Origin: Sphingomonas sp. PP-CE-3A-406
Lineage (GTDB): Bacteria; Pseudomonadota; Alphaproteobacteria; Sphingomonadales; Sphingomonadaceae
NCBI RefSeq assembly: GCF_003688625.1
Contig: NZ_RCWY01000003.1
Span: 927,589-991,588, forward strand
DNA length: 64,000 bases
Direction of reading: 5' to 3'
Position 1 is the first letter of the stretch; the number at the start of each line of letters is the position of its first letter. Under the pieces are notes generated by a model. It was not told where the DNA came from, ran no database searches, and saw nothing but the letters and a program-made list of their open reading frames with translations. The position numbers were made by a program, and so were the translations under genes. Of the stretch, positions 15,114-23,935 are shown in pieces.

Positions 15114-15380
15114 TTACATTGCGTTGTTGGTCACCGCGGTGTCGTTCGACATCATCGTGTCGTTCGCCATCATGGTGTCGTTGGCCATCATGCCACCGTT
15201 CGACGCGCCGTCTACTGCGGTCATGTTGTCGGTCATCGTGTCCATGCCTTCGCTGGCATTCATGTCGGTGACCATCGTGTTGTCGGTCGTCGTCTCGGTC
15301 TTCGGACCGCACGCCGAAACGGCGAGTGCTGCGCTGGCGATCAGCGAACCGGTCAGGACCTTGGAAATGAGTGCACGCAT
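15114..15380 (-). CDS. Small Met/Asn/Thr-rich lipoprotein
   Basis: This 88-residue protein has a lipoprotein signal peptide ending in the lipobox AVSAC (cysteine at residue 24). The mature part is low-complexity and rich in Met, Asn, Asp and Thr, with tandem hexapeptides MMANDT, MMANDT and MMSNDT encoded by 18-bp repeats. GGGAG lies seven bases before the ATG. No function can be assigned. Met-rich periplasmic tails can bind copper, but the absence of His and Cys makes that only a guess. Confidence 0.75.
   Translation of the reverse strand: MRALISKVLTGSLIASAALAVSACGPKTETTTDNTMVTDMNASEGMDTMTDNMTAVDGASNGGMMANDTMMANDTMMSNDTAVTNNAM
15139..15192. repeat. Three 18-bp tandem repeats inside the lipoprotein gene
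   Basis: The unit GTGTCGTTSGMCATCATS occurs three times in frame (15139, 15157, 15175), encoding six residues each. Copy-number variation would change protein length without a frameshift. Confidence 0.8.
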
Positions 15381-15483
15381 GTGGAAGCTCCCTAGATAGA
15401 GGATTTGGCTGGCTGCTCGCCCTTAATACCCAAATCGTAGTGGACATTAATCCGATAACGCTTTGCCCTCAAGCCTCGTTTTC

Positions 15484-16158
15484 TCAAGGACAAGAAACTG
15501 TTTCAAGGAAAGCATCGGCCGTCAACGCCAGGGCGGCGTCGAAGGTTGCAAGGTCGGCCGGAATACCCAACGATTGCAGGCTCGTAACGCCGTACTCCGG
15601 CAGGCCGCACGGGACGATGCCACCAAAATGGGCCAGATCGGGCGCCACGTTCACCGAGAAGCCGTGGAGCGTCACCCAGCGCCTGACCCGCACGCCGATC
15701 GCCCCGATCTTCGCCTCGCGGCCCCCCGGAGCATTGGGATCGAGTGTCCATATCCCGACGCGGCCATCCACTGCGAACGCCTCGACGCCGAGTTCGCCGA
15801 GCGCGGCGATCACCCAGGATTCGAGCGCGTGGACATAGCGGCGGACGTCGCGCCCGCGCTTCGTGAGGTCGAGCACGACATAGCCGATCCGCTGGCCCGG
15901 TCCATGATAGGTGTATTTGCCGCCCCGCCCGGTGGGGATCACCGGAAAGCGCGCATCGATCAGGTCGCCTGGTTCTGCGCTCGTGCCCGCAGTGTAGACC
16001 GGCGGATGTTCGAGCATCCACAGCAGTTCGCGCGCCTCGCCCGCGCCGACTGCTGCCGCGCGCGCCTCCATCTCGGCCAGCGCGTCGGCATAGGGGGTCA
16101 GGCCGACGCTGGTCCGCCATTCGATATCGTCGGGCAGGGGGATGGTCACCGACCCCAA
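15484..16158 (-). CDS. lipB: Octanoyltransferase (lipoate biosynthesis)
   Basis: This 224-residue enzyme transfers octanoyl groups from acyl-carrier protein to lipoyl domains. The LipB signature RGGKYTYHGPGQRIGYVVLDL is complete. The catalytic Lys lies in AKIGAIGVRVRRWVTLHGF and the Cys in GIVPCGLPEYGVTSL. The start is a TTG at 16158; a GTG three codons later is equally possible. The gene is divergent from the membrane-protein pair at 16262. Confidence 0.94.
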   Translation of the reverse strand: MGSVTIPLPDDIEWRTSVGLTPYADALAEMEARAAAVGAGEARELLWMLEHPPVYTAGTSAEPGDLIDARFPVIPTGRGGKYTYHGPGQRIGYVVLDLTKRGRDVRRYVHALESWVIAALGELGVEAFAVDGRVGIWTLDPNAPGGREAKIGAIGVRVRRWVTLHGFSVNVAPDLAHFGGIVPCGLPEYGVTSLQSLGIPADLATFDAALALTADAFLETVSCP

Positions 16159-16261
16159 TTGCGCACCCGCAGCCCGACTTGCAAGCAGGCGTGCAACCTG
16201 TGGTCAAGCGCAAGGGCTTCGGCTAACCCGCGCGCTACAGGAACCCGGGGGAGTTTGGCGC

Positions 16262-17083
16262 ATGGTGAAGATGGGGACGGTCTGGGATCGCACGATCGAG
16301 GTGCTCAACGGGCGCACCGGCATGATCGCACCGATCGCGCTGCTCGGCATGCTGCTGCCCAGCGTAATCCGTGACGGCTATGTCGCGTTCGCTGCACAGG
16401 GAACGATGAGCTTCGCGCTGATCGGAAGCATTTTGGCGATCGGTACGCTGGTCGCGATGCTCTGGTCGCAACTGGCGATCGTCGCGATCGCCACCGATCC
16501 CGCTACCGATGCCGCGTCCGCGCGCCGAGACGCTGGTGCGCGTGTGCTCCCGGCGCTGGGCATCACCGTCCTGATCACGCTTGTCGCGGCGCTGCTCGTC
16601 GTGCCGCCGATGATCGTCCTGATCCAGTCGGGGTTCGATTTCACCGCCGCCGCCAACGGCCGCAGCGCGCAGATGACCCCGCCGAGCGCTGGCGTTGCGG
16701 GTTTCATCGCGCTGTACAGCCTCGCGTATCTCTTGGTCGCGATCTGGATCGGCGCGCGGCTGGTGCTGCTCAACCCGGTCATCCTCAACGAACGGCTTGG
16801 GATCGGCGCGATCCGCCGCTCGGTTCAGCTGACCAAGGGGCTGACGTGGCGGATCATCGGCGTGCTGATCCTGTTCGCGATCGTCATGCTCGTCTCGACC
16901 TGGGCCGCGCAGTCGGTGACCGGGATCGTCTTCCGCCTCGCGCTCGGCGCCGACGCGATCGCCACCGCGACCTTCCTGTCGGGTGTCGCCGCGACGGTCG
17001 TCACCACTGCCTTCACCGCGCTCGCCGCCGTCTTCACCGCGCAGCTCTACGTCGCGACCAGAGAGAAACACGCCGTTCCATGA
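16262..17083 (+). CDS. Multi-pass membrane protein of unknown function (first of a pair)
   Basis: This 273-residue protein has about six hydrophobic segments. The region LVLLNPVILNERLGIGAIRR followed by SVQLTKG is typical of membrane proteins related to the glycerophosphodiester phosphodiesterase membrane domain, where a short amphipathic stretch precedes a repeated transmembrane hairpin. GGGGAG is about eight bases before the ATG at 16262, which decides the start over an upstream GTG-type frame. It overlaps the next gene (ATGA), whose product has the same architecture, so the two may form a heteromeric membrane complex. No catalytic residues are evident. Confidence 0.75.
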   Translation: MVKMGTVWDRTIEVLNGRTGMIAPIALLGMLLPSVIRDGYVAFAAQGTMSFALIGSILAIGTLVAMLWSQLAIVAIATDPATDAASARRDAGARVLPALGITVLITLVAALLVVPPMIVLIQSGFDFTAAANGRSAQMTPPSAGVAGFIALYSLAYLLVAIWIGARLVLLNPVILNERLGIGAIRRSVQLTKGLTWRIIGVLILFAIVMLVSTWAAQSVTGIVFRLALGADAIATATFLSGVAATVVTTAFTALAAVFTAQLYVATREKHAVP

Positions 17084-17820
17084 AGCTCGATTTCGCGACC
17101 GTTCTCACCGACGCCTGGACGCTGTTCAAGCGCGACCGCGACCTGCTGCTGCGGATCGCCGCGCCGTTCCTGTTCCTGCCCGCGTTCGCGCTCGCGCTGG
17201 TCGTGCCCGATCCGCCGATGCCCGACGCGGCGGCGGGCAACAACGAAGCGCAGGCGATGGTCTGGGCCGACGCGGTGCAGACCTGGGCGGCGGCGTATGG
17301 CGGCTGGTATCTGCTCGCCTATGTGATGAGCTTCTTCGGGACGTCGCTGTTCTACGCGCTGTATCTCGATCGCGAGCATCTCGACCTGCGTGCAAGCCTG
17401 ACCCGCTGCCTGCGGATTTTTCCGCGGTTCCTGCTGGCGATGGTGATCGTCTCGCTGCCGGCGGGGGCGGGGCTGCTGCTGTACGCGATCCCCGGCCTCT
17501 ACATCCTCGGCCGGACGATGCTGACGGGGCCAGCGCTGTTCGCCGAAGCGCCGCTCGGTGCGCTGGCTGCGATCCGTCGCAGTCTCGTACTCAGCCGCGG
17601 CGCGGGGTTGCCGCTCATGGGGCTGGCGGCGTTCAGCTACATCAGCGGCTGGCTCGTCGGTGCCCCCTTCATGATGGCCGACAAGGCGTTGCGCGACGCC
17701 GGCGAGGCCAACCCGGTAGCGCTCGCGATCGTCGATGCCGGTGCCGCCGTGGCAGCAATGGCGGCCGGTATCGCGATGGCCCTTATCGCGATCTCCGCCT
17801 ACCGCCGCTTGGTTAGATAA
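17080..17820 (+). CDS. Multi-pass membrane protein of unknown function (second of a pair)
   Basis: This 246-residue protein has a cytoplasmic N-terminus (MKLDFATVLTDAWTLFKRDR) followed by five or six transmembrane segments. The GRTMLTGPALFAEAPLG-ALAAIRRSLVLSRG stretch parallels RLVLLNPVILNE-IRRSVQLTKG of the upstream protein, so the two are diverged paralogues. The ATG at 17080 lies within the upstream stop (ATGA), indicating coupled translation. Function unknown. Confidence 0.75.
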   Translation: MKLDFATVLTDAWTLFKRDRDLLLRIAAPFLFLPAFALALVVPDPPMPDAAAGNNEAQAMVWADAVQTWAAAYGGWYLLAYVMSFFGTSLFYALYLDREHLDLRASLTRCLRIFPRFLLAMVIVSLPAGAGLLLYAIPGLYILGRTMLTGPALFAEAPLGALAAIRRSLVLSRGAGLPLMGLAAFSYISGWLVGAPFMMADKALRDAGEANPVALAIVDAGAAVAAMAAGIAMALIAISAYRRLVR

Positions 17821-17881
17821 GGGGGCAGGCTTCAGCGTTCGCCAAAGCCAGTAAGCATCCACCTGCTTCTCCCGCGTCGTG

Positions 17882-17933
17882 TTCTCCCGCGAAGGCGGGA
17901 GCCCAGTCTGGATCCCCGCCTTCGCGGGGAAAC
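17882..17933. repeat. Palindromic intergenic repeat, family B copy
   Basis: Nearly identical to the copy at 5184-5233, with core CCCAGTCTGGATCC. It lies between convergent genes. Confidence 0.8.
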
Positions 17934-17944
17934 ATTTCTTGGGT

Positions 17945-18538
17945 TTACCCCCGCTTCCCCAGGTACGGGATCTGTGGCGCCGTCTCCAACGGCAACAACC
18001 CGGAAGCCCGCGGATCCAGAAACGTCTCGATCGTCCGCTTCACCGCCACGAATCCCTGCGCCCGATAAAACCCCAGCGCGCTCGGATGATCGAGCGTGCA
18101 GGTATGCAGCCAGACCCGCACCACCCCCTTGGCCCAGGCCCGCGCGCACGCCTCGGCCATCAGCCACCGACCATGGCCTTGCCCGGCCAGTTCCGGGATC
18201 AACCCGAAATACGAAATCTCGCACGCCCCCGCCTCGCGGAAATCGAGTTCGAGCATCCCAATTTCGATCCCCGCCGGATCGAGCACCGCGTACACCGCGA
18301 TCCCCGGATCCTGCACGATCGCCGCCAGTGCATCGTCCGCCATCACCAGCCGCGAGAACCACAGCCACGGGCTCCCCACCCGCCGGAACAGCGCGCGGTA
18401 TTTCTCCAGTGCCGGCCGCTCCCACTTCACCAGCCGCAACCGCGACCCCGGGCTCGGTCGCAGCGGTGGCCGCTTGCGCATCTCCAGCGTCGTGACGATC
18501 GTCGCGAGGACGTCGTCGGCAACCGGGATCAGCGCCAC
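17945..18538 (-). CDS. GNAT-family N-acetyltransferase
   Basis: This 197-residue protein has the acetyl-CoA-binding motif PELAGQGHGRWLMAEACARA (Q-x-x-G-x-G), preceded by EISYFGLIPE, and the C-terminal HPSALGFYRAQGFVAVKR segment. The first 60 residues are an extra N-terminal part. Start is GTG at 18538, immediately after the hemF stop, so it is probably co-transcribed with hemF. The acceptor is not predictable. Confidence 0.85.
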   Translation of the reverse strand: MALIPVADDVLATIVTTLEMRKRPPLRPSPGSRLRLVKWERPALEKYRALFRRVGSPWLWFSRLVMADDALAAIVQDPGIAVYAVLDPAGIEIGMLELDFREAGACEISYFGLIPELAGQGHGRWLMAEACARAWAKGVVRVWLHTCTLDHPSALGFYRAQGFVAVKRTIETFLDPRASGLLPLETAPQIPYLGKRG

Positions 18539-18539
18539 A

Positions 18540-19382
18540 TCAAGACCACGTAGCGCGCGGCGGCAGGCTCATCAGGATCGCGTCGATGTTGCCGCCGGTC
18601 TTGAGCCCGAACAACGTCCCGCGATCATAGACGAGATTGAACTCGGCATAGCGCCCACGCCATTCGAGCATCTGTGCCTCGTCGGCGGCATCGAACGGCG
18701 TATCCATCCGCCGCCGCACGATCCGCGGATACGCATCGAGAAACGCCTCGCCGACGTCGCGCGTGAACGCGAAGTTCGCGTCGAAATCGCCGTCGAGATG
18801 GTCGAAGAATATACCGCCCGCACCGCGGCTCACTTTCCGGTGCGGGATGTAGAAATACGTCTCCGCCCAGTCCCTGAACCGCTCGTAATGCGCCGGATCA
18901 TGCGCGTCGCACGCCGCCTTCATCGTCGCGTGGAAGTCGGCCGTATCCTCCTCGATCGGCAGCGGCGGGTTGAGATCGCCGCCGCCGCCGAACCAGCGCT
19001 TGGTGGTGTTGAGGAAGCGGCAGTTCATGTGCACCGCGGGCACGTGCGGGTTGGTCATGTGCGCGACCAGGCTGATCCCGGTGGCGAAGAACCGCGGGTC
19101 GTCCCCCGCACCGTGGATCGACTTGGCGAAGTCCCCTTCGAACGTGCCGCCCACGGTCGAGACGTTGACGCCGACCTTCTCGAAGACCTTGCCCTTCATC
19201 ACGCCGCGGACCCCGCCGCCGCCGGGTTCGCCCGACGGATCGATCCGGTCCCACGGGGTGTATTCGAAGCTCGCGTCGGAGCCCGCCTCGCGCTCGATTG
19301 CTTCGAACTCGGCGCAGATCCGGTCGCGGAGCGATTCGAACCAGTGGCGGGCGGCGGCTTGCTGGGGGTCGAGATCGGTCAT
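18540..19382 (-). CDS. hemF: Coproporphyrinogen III oxidase, aerobic
   Basis: This 280-residue oxygen-dependent enzyme decarboxylates coproporphyrinogen III to protoporphyrinogen IX in haem synthesis. HemF hallmarks are KVFEKVGVNVSTVGG, HMTNPHVPAVHMNCRFLN, WFGGGGDLNPPLP and the C-terminal EFNLVYDRGTLFGLKTGGN. The start is the ATG at 19382 (MTDLDPQQAAA). The genomic link to the cytochrome genes just downstream on the other strand fits a respiratory role. Confidence 0.96.
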   Translation of the reverse strand: MTDLDPQQAAARHWFESLRDRICAEFEAIEREAGSDASFEYTPWDRIDPSGEPGGGGVRGVMKGKVFEKVGVNVSTVGGTFEGDFAKSIHGAGDDPRFFATGISLVAHMTNPHVPAVHMNCRFLNTTKRWFGGGGDLNPPLPIEEDTADFHATMKAACDAHDPAHYERFRDWAETYFYIPHRKVSRGAGGIFFDHLDGDFDANFAFTRDVGEAFLDAYPRIVRRRMDTPFDAADEAQMLEWRGRYAEFNLVYDRGTLFGLKTGGNIDAILMSLPPRATWS

Positions 19383-19458
19383 GCGCGGGTCTCTACCAAA
19401 TCCTCCGCGCGACGGGGAGGGCGCATGGTCGATCGAGTCCGCCGTCCGTCTGCAAACA

Positions 19459-19542
19459 CCGTCATCCTGACGAAAGTCAGGATCCAGAGCCACGAAAGGC
19501 GGCGTTCGTTACCCTGGATCCTGACTTTCGTCAGGATGACGG
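19459..19542. repeat. Palindromic intergenic repeat, family C
   Basis: Near-perfect arms CCGTCATCCTGACGAAAGTC and ACTTTCGTCAGGATGACGG flank a 30-base centre. It lies between hemF and trmL, both on the minus strand. Only one copy is in the window. Confidence 0.75.
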
Positions 19543-19571
19543 CGTACGTGAGGAAGCACCACGCGCCATCG

Positions 19572-20021
19572 CTAAACCGGCCAGCCACCCGTCTGCCGCA
19601 AAGCCTCGGCCGCGACGATTCCCGTCGCCACGGAAATGTTCATCGATCGCAACTCAGGCCGCATCGGGATTACCACCCGCACGTCAGCCCTAGCATGCAC
19701 CTCTTCAGGAACCCCGGCGCCTTCGCTCCCCATCAGCAACACGTCGTCCTCGCGAAACTCCGCGACATCCAGCCGCACCGCGCCCTTCGTCGTCAGCAAC
19801 ACGATCCGCCCCTGCACCTGCGCCAGGAACGCGTCCCAATCGACATGCCGCACCACGTCGACCGCCCCGACATAATCCATCCCCGAGCGCGCGACGGCCT
19901 TCTCGCTCCAGGTGAATCCCATCGGTTCGATCAGGTCGACGCCGATCCCCATGCACGCGGCGGTCCGCAGGATCGAGCCGACATTTCCGGCAATATCCGG
20001 CTGATAGAGAGCAATACGCAT
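19572..20021 (-). CDS. trmL: tRNA (cytidine(34)-2'-O)-methyltransferase
   Basis: This 149-residue SPOUT-class enzyme methylates the ribose at the wobble base of leucine tRNAs. The short length without an extra RNA-binding domain is typical of TrmL. The family start MRIALYQPDIAGNVGSILRT is clear. Knot motifs are LLMGSEGAGVPEEV and VVIPMRPELRSMNISVATGI. The start is the ATG at 20021; longer in-frame extensions lie over the divergent petA promoter region. Confidence 0.93.
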   Translation of the reverse strand: MRIALYQPDIAGNVGSILRTAACMGIGVDLIEPMGFTWSEKAVARSGMDYVGAVDVVRHVDWDAFLAQVQGRIVLLTTKGAVRLDVAEFREDDVLLMGSEGAGVPEEVHARADVRVVIPMRPELRSMNISVATGIVAAEALRQTGGWPV

Positions 20022-20207
20022 ACCCGATCCTCTAGCGCGCCGAGGCTCCGGAGGTAACCCAAAGCAAAATGCAGTTGGCAAACCCGCGCCCCGCCGTCTA
20101 TCAAAGCACAGCCTCCGTGGGGACGGTCGGGCAGGGTGGACGTACGGTTCGTCGAAACCGGAAGCCCCGCCAGGCCACGATAAAAATAACGTGCAAGGGC
20201 GAGATGA

Positions 20208-20792
20208 ATGGCGACAGTCGACGACATGGTTCCCCCCGGCGAATCGCCAGAGCCGTTTCACGAAGAGGTCCACGATCCTCGCCGCCGTGATTTCATCAAC
20301 ATCGCCGCCGTATCGTTCGCCGGCGTCGGCGCGATCGCGATCGTCCTGCCGCTCATCAATCAGATGAACCCCTCCGCCGACGTGCTCGCACAGTCGACCA
20401 CCGAGATCGACCTGTCGAAGATCCTCCCCGGCCAGGCGATCAAGACCAGCTTCCGCAAGCAGCCTCTGTTCGTGCGCAACCTGACGCCGAAGGAGATCAG
20501 CGAGGCCGATGCGGTGCCGCTCAGCGAACTGCGCGATCCGCAGACGCTCGAACAGCGCACCAAGGCCGGCAAGAAGAACTGGCTGATCACGCTGGGTGTC
20601 TGCACGCACCTCGGCTGCGTCCCGCTCGGAGCCGGCGAAGGCGAGAACAAGGGGCCGTATGGCGGCTATTTCTGCCCGTGCCACGGCTCGGCCTACGACA
20701 CCGCCGCGCGCATCCGCAAAGGCCCCGCTCCGTCGAACCTCCACGTTCCGGACTATGCCTTCAACTCCGACACCGTCGTCACGGTAGGCTGA
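20208..20792 (+). CDS. petA: Ubiquinol-cytochrome c reductase, Rieske iron-sulfur subunit
   Basis: This 194-residue protein is the Rieske subunit of the bc1 complex. A twin-arginine-type start (RRRDFINIAAVSF) leads into one transmembrane anchor. The 2Fe-2S ligands are C132-T-H134-L-G-C137 and C156-P-C158-H159-GS. It transfers electrons from ubiquinol to cytochrome c1. It is the first gene of a petA-petB-petC operon with a 9-nt gap to petB. Confidence 0.97.
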   Translation: MATVDDMVPPGESPEPFHEEVHDPRRRDFINIAAVSFAGVGAIAIVLPLINQMNPSADVLAQSTTEIDLSKILPGQAIKTSFRKQPLFVRNLTPKEISEADAVPLSELRDPQTLEQRTKAGKKNWLITLGVCTHLGCVPLGAGEGENKGPYGGYFCPCHGSAYDTAARIRKGPAPSNLHVPDYAFNSDTVVTVG

Positions 20793-20801
20793 GGAACGAC
20801 C

Positions 20802-22133
20802 ATGAGCTTTCCCTGGGCCAAGCAATACGAACCGAAGCTGCCGCTGACGCGGTGGCTGGATGAGCGGCTTCCCGTTCCCCGGCTCGTCTACAATTCACTC
20901 GGCGGGGGCTATCCCGTCCCGCGCAACCTCAATTACTTCTGGAACTTCGGCGTGCTCGCCGGCGCCGCGCTGGCGATCCAGATCGTCACCGGCATCGTCC
21001 TGGCGATGCATTACGCCGCCAACGGCCTGGTCGCATTCGACTCGGTCGAGAGCATCATGCGCGACGTCAACGCCGGCTGGTTCCTGCGCTATGCACACGC
21101 CAACGGCGCCTCGATGTTCTTCATCGTCGTCTACACACACATCTTCCGCGGGCTCTATTACGGCTCGTACAAGGCACCGCGCGAGATGGTGTGGCTGCTC
21201 GGCGTCGTCATCTTCCTGCTGATGATGGCGACCGCGTTCATGGGCTACGTGCTTCCCTGGGGCCAGATGAGCTTCTGGGGCGCGCAGGTCATCACCGGGT
21301 TCTTCTCGGCGATCCCGCTGGTTGGCGATACCATCCGCATCTGGCTGCTCGGCGGATTTGCGCCGGACAACGCCGCGCTCAACCGCTTCTTCTCGCTGCA
21401 TTACCTGCTGCCGTTCGTGATCGCGGGCGTCATCATCCTGCACATCTGGGCGCTGCACATCCCCGGCTCGAACAACCCGACCGGCGTCGACGTGAAGGGC
21501 GAGCAGGACACCGTCCCGTTCCACCCCTATTACACCGCGAAGGACGGCTTCGGGCTCGGCATCTTCATGCTGATCTTCGCCAGCCTGCTGTTCTTCTTCC
21601 CGAACTATCTCGGCCACCCGGATAACTATATCCCGGCGAACCCGCTCTCGACGCCCGCGCACATCGTCCCCGAATGGTATTTCTGGCCGTTCTACGCGAT
21701 CCTGCGCGCCTTCACCGCGGACTTCATCCTGCCGGCCAAGCTGTGGGGCGTGCTGGCGATGTTCGGCTCGATCCTGCTGCTGTTCTTCCTCCCCTGGCTC
21801 GACAGCTCGCCGGTTCGTTCGATGAACTATCGTCCAAAAGCGCGGATCGCGTTCTGGGTGCTGGTCGCGGACATCTTCGTGCTCGGCTATTGCGGTGGCG
21901 CGCCGGCGAACGCGTTCTACGTGATCCTCAGCCAGATCTGCGCGGCATACTATTTCGCGCATTTCCTGATCATCCTGCCGCTCATCTCGCGCTCCGAGCG
22001 TCCGCGGCCGCTGCCCAACTCGATCACCGAGGCCGTGCTGAACAAGCATGGCGGCACCAGCCCAGCCCACACCGCGCTGTCGACGGCGCCCACGTCGCAT
22101 GGCGCGCCCTCCGCGCCGCACGCCGCGCACTGA
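20802..22133 (+). CDS. petB: Cytochrome b of the bc1 complex
   Basis: This 443-residue protein has eight transmembrane helices and four haem-ligand histidines in two pairs (MHYAANG and RYAHANGASM; LPFVIAGVIILHIWALHIPG). The quinone-site PEWYFWPFYAILR motif is present. Compared with many homologues it has an extra Ala/His/Ser/Pro-rich cytoplasmic tail (about 415-443) ending SAPHAAH. It oxidises ubiquinol and pumps protons with petA and petC products. Confidence 0.97.
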   Translation: MSFPWAKQYEPKLPLTRWLDERLPVPRLVYNSLGGGYPVPRNLNYFWNFGVLAGAALAIQIVTGIVLAMHYAANGLVAFDSVESIMRDVNAGWFLRYAHANGASMFFIVVYTHIFRGLYYGSYKAPREMVWLLGVVIFLLMMATAFMGYVLPWGQMSFWGAQVITGFFSAIPLVGDTIRIWLLGGFAPDNAALNRFFSLHYLLPFVIAGVIILHIWALHIPGSNNPTGVDVKGEQDTVPFHPYYTAKDGFGLGIFMLIFASLLFFFPNYLGHPDNYIPANPLSTPAHIVPEWYFWPFYAILRAFTADFILPAKLWGVLAMFGSILLLFFLPWLDSSPVRSMNYRPKARIAFWVLVADIFVLGYCGGAPANAFYVILSQICAAYYFAHFLIILPLISRSERPRPLPNSITEAVLNKHGGTSPAHTALSTAPTSHGAPSAPHAAH

Positions 22134-22154
22134 TACGAACTAGAGGACACACAC

Positions 22155-22997
22155 ATGGTTCGTCTCATCGCATCCTTTGTCGGCGCGGCCTTCGTGCTGG
22201 TGCTCGGCATCGCGCTCTTCGGCAGCGTCTATGGGGTCATCACCGATCCCGTAGCGCCGACCGCGGAGAGCGTCGCGCACAAGCACCCCAAGGAACTCGA
22301 GCTCGCCTCCAATGGCGTGTTCGGCAAGTTCGACCGTCGCCAGCTTCAGCGCGGGTTCCAGGTCTACAAGGAGGTCTGCTCGGCCTGCCACTCGCTGCGG
22401 CTGGTGTCGTTCCGCGACCTGACCAAGATCGGCTATACCGACCCCGAGGTAAAGGCGATCGCCAACCAGTGGGTGATCGAGCAGCCGTCGATCAACCCGG
22501 AGACGGGTGAGCCGGCGACGCGCAAGAATATCCCGTCGGATCACTTCCCGTCGCCGTTCGCCAACGAGATTGCCGCGCGCGCCGCGAACAACAACGCGCT
22601 GCCGCCCGATCTCTCGCTGATCACCAAGGCGCGCGAGGACGGCACCGCGTATGTCCATTCGCTGCTGACCGGCTACACGACGCAGCCCGCCGCGCTGCTG
22701 AAGGAATTCCCGGATATCAAGACGCCGACCGGGCTCCACTACAATCCGTATTTCGCGAACCTCAACATCGCGATGCCGCCACCGCTCACGTCGGATGGTC
22801 AGGTCGCTTACGCGGACGGGACGAAGGCGACGAAGGAGCAGATGTCGACCGACGTCTCGGCGTTCCTGACCTGGACCGCCGAGCCCAATCTCGAGGCGCG
22901 TCACGCGGCCGGGTTCGCGTCGATCATCTTCATCCTGATCTTCTGCGGTCTTGCCTGGGGTGCGTACCAGAACGTCTGGCGCGACGTTAAGCATTGA
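22155..22997 (+). CDS. petC: Cytochrome c1
   Basis: This 280-residue protein has an N-terminal hydrophobic segment (LIASFVGAAFVLVLGIALFG), the haem c site C75-S-A-C78-H79, the methionine ligand region NIAMPPPLTSDGQ and a C-terminal membrane anchor (FASIIFILIFCGLAWGAYQ). It accepts electrons from the Rieske centre. A strong terminator follows at 23039-23080. Confidence 0.96.
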   Translation: MVRLIASFVGAAFVLVLGIALFGSVYGVITDPVAPTAESVAHKHPKELELASNGVFGKFDRRQLQRGFQVYKEVCSACHSLRLVSFRDLTKIGYTDPEVKAIANQWVIEQPSINPETGEPATRKNIPSDHFPSPFANEIAARAANNNALPPDLSLITKAREDGTAYVHSLLTGYTTQPAALLKEFPDIKTPTGLHYNPYFANLNIAMPPPLTSDGQVAYADGTKATKEQMSTDVSAFLTWTAEPNLEARHAAGFASIIFILIFCGLAWGAYQNVWRDVKH

Positions 22998-23038
22998 TGA
23001 TGGCCGGGCTCCCGCAGTAAGGGCGCACGGATAAAGGG

Positions 23039-23080
23039 AGCGGCGGACGGGTGGTATGCCCGATCCGCCGCTTTTGTTTT
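23039..23080 (+). terminator. Terminator of the petABC operon
   Basis: GCGGCGGA pairs with TCCGCCGC, with an inner CGGG/CCCG pairing, and TTTTGTTTT follows. It lies 50 bases before the apt start. Confidence 0.85.
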
Positions 23081-23130
23081 GGCCGTAGCGCCCTGTCGCG
23101 ATACGGCCGCCGCTCCGCGCGAAGAAGGGA

Positions 23131-23685
23131 ATGTCCATGGCCGATATCAACGAGCGCAACGCCGATCTGAAGGCCCTGATCCGCACCATCCCGGACTTCC
23201 CCAAGCCCGGTATCCAGTTCCGCGACATCACCACCCTGCTGCTCGACCCGCAGGGTTGGGCGACCGCGATCGAGCGGATGGTCGCGGCGGTCTCTGGCCC
23301 GGTCGATCTCGTCGCCGGCATCGAAGCCCGCGGCTTCCTGTTCGCCGCCGCGCTCGCCGCACCGCTCAAGGCCGGCGTCCTGCTGATCCGCAAGGACGGC
23401 AAGCTGCCCGGCGCGACCATCGCCGAGGACTATGCGCTGGAATACGGCACAGACCGCATCGCGATCCACGCCGACGCCTTTGCGCCCGGCGCGCGCGTCC
23501 TGCTGGTCGACGACCTGATCGCCACCGGCGGCACCGCCCGCGCCGCCGTCCGCCTCCTCCACAAGGCCGGCGCGGTCGTCACGCAAGCCCAGTTCCTGGT
23601 CGACCTCCCCGACCTGGGCGGCGCGGACGCACTGCGCACCGACGGCATCGAAGCAACCGCCCTGATCCACTTCCCCGGCCACTGA
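23131..23685 (+). CDS. apt: Adenine phosphoribosyltransferase
   Basis: This 184-residue purine-salvage enzyme makes AMP from adenine and PRPP. Family features are the IPDFPKPGIQFRDITTLLLD start, GIEARGFLFAAALA, and the PRPP loop VLLVDDLIATGGTARAAV. GAAGAAGGGA precedes the ATG at 23131. It follows petABC behind a terminator, so it probably has its own promoter. Confidence 0.96.
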   Translation: MSMADINERNADLKALIRTIPDFPKPGIQFRDITTLLLDPQGWATAIERMVAAVSGPVDLVAGIEARGFLFAAALAAPLKAGVLLIRKDGKLPGATIAEDYALEYGTDRIAIHADAFAPGARVLLVDDLIATGGTARAAVRLLHKAGAVVTQAQFLVDLPDLGGADALRTDGIEATALIHFPGH

Positions 23686-23716
23686 CCGCGCGCTTGCCGC
23701 GGAAGCCCGCGGCCTC

Positions 23717-23792
23717 GTTCCCCCGCGGACGCGGGGGCCCAGCTAGATACCGCAGCGCACCACTACCCTGGACCCCCGCGTTCGCGAGGGAA
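23717..23792. repeat. Palindromic intergenic repeat, family B variant
   Basis: Arms GTTCCCCCGCGGACGCGGGG and CCCCGCGTTCGCGAGGGAAC with a CCCAGC...CTGGAC inner part. Confidence 0.7.
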
Positions 23793-23935
23793 CAGTAAAG
23801 GGAGGGCGCGCCCGCACAGACGCTCCACCCGCCAAACCCCGTCAGACCCCATTCATGGAACTCGCGATACACCGACTCCGTTGTACGACGAATAGCGGCG
23901 CGTTGTGTCCGCTCTCCACGTACGGGAGACTCTCC

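Noticed and set aside
20069..20290. Short plus-strand open frame overlapping the petA start
   Set aside because: It runs into petA in another frame, lacks a convincing ribosome-binding site and has no conserved features.
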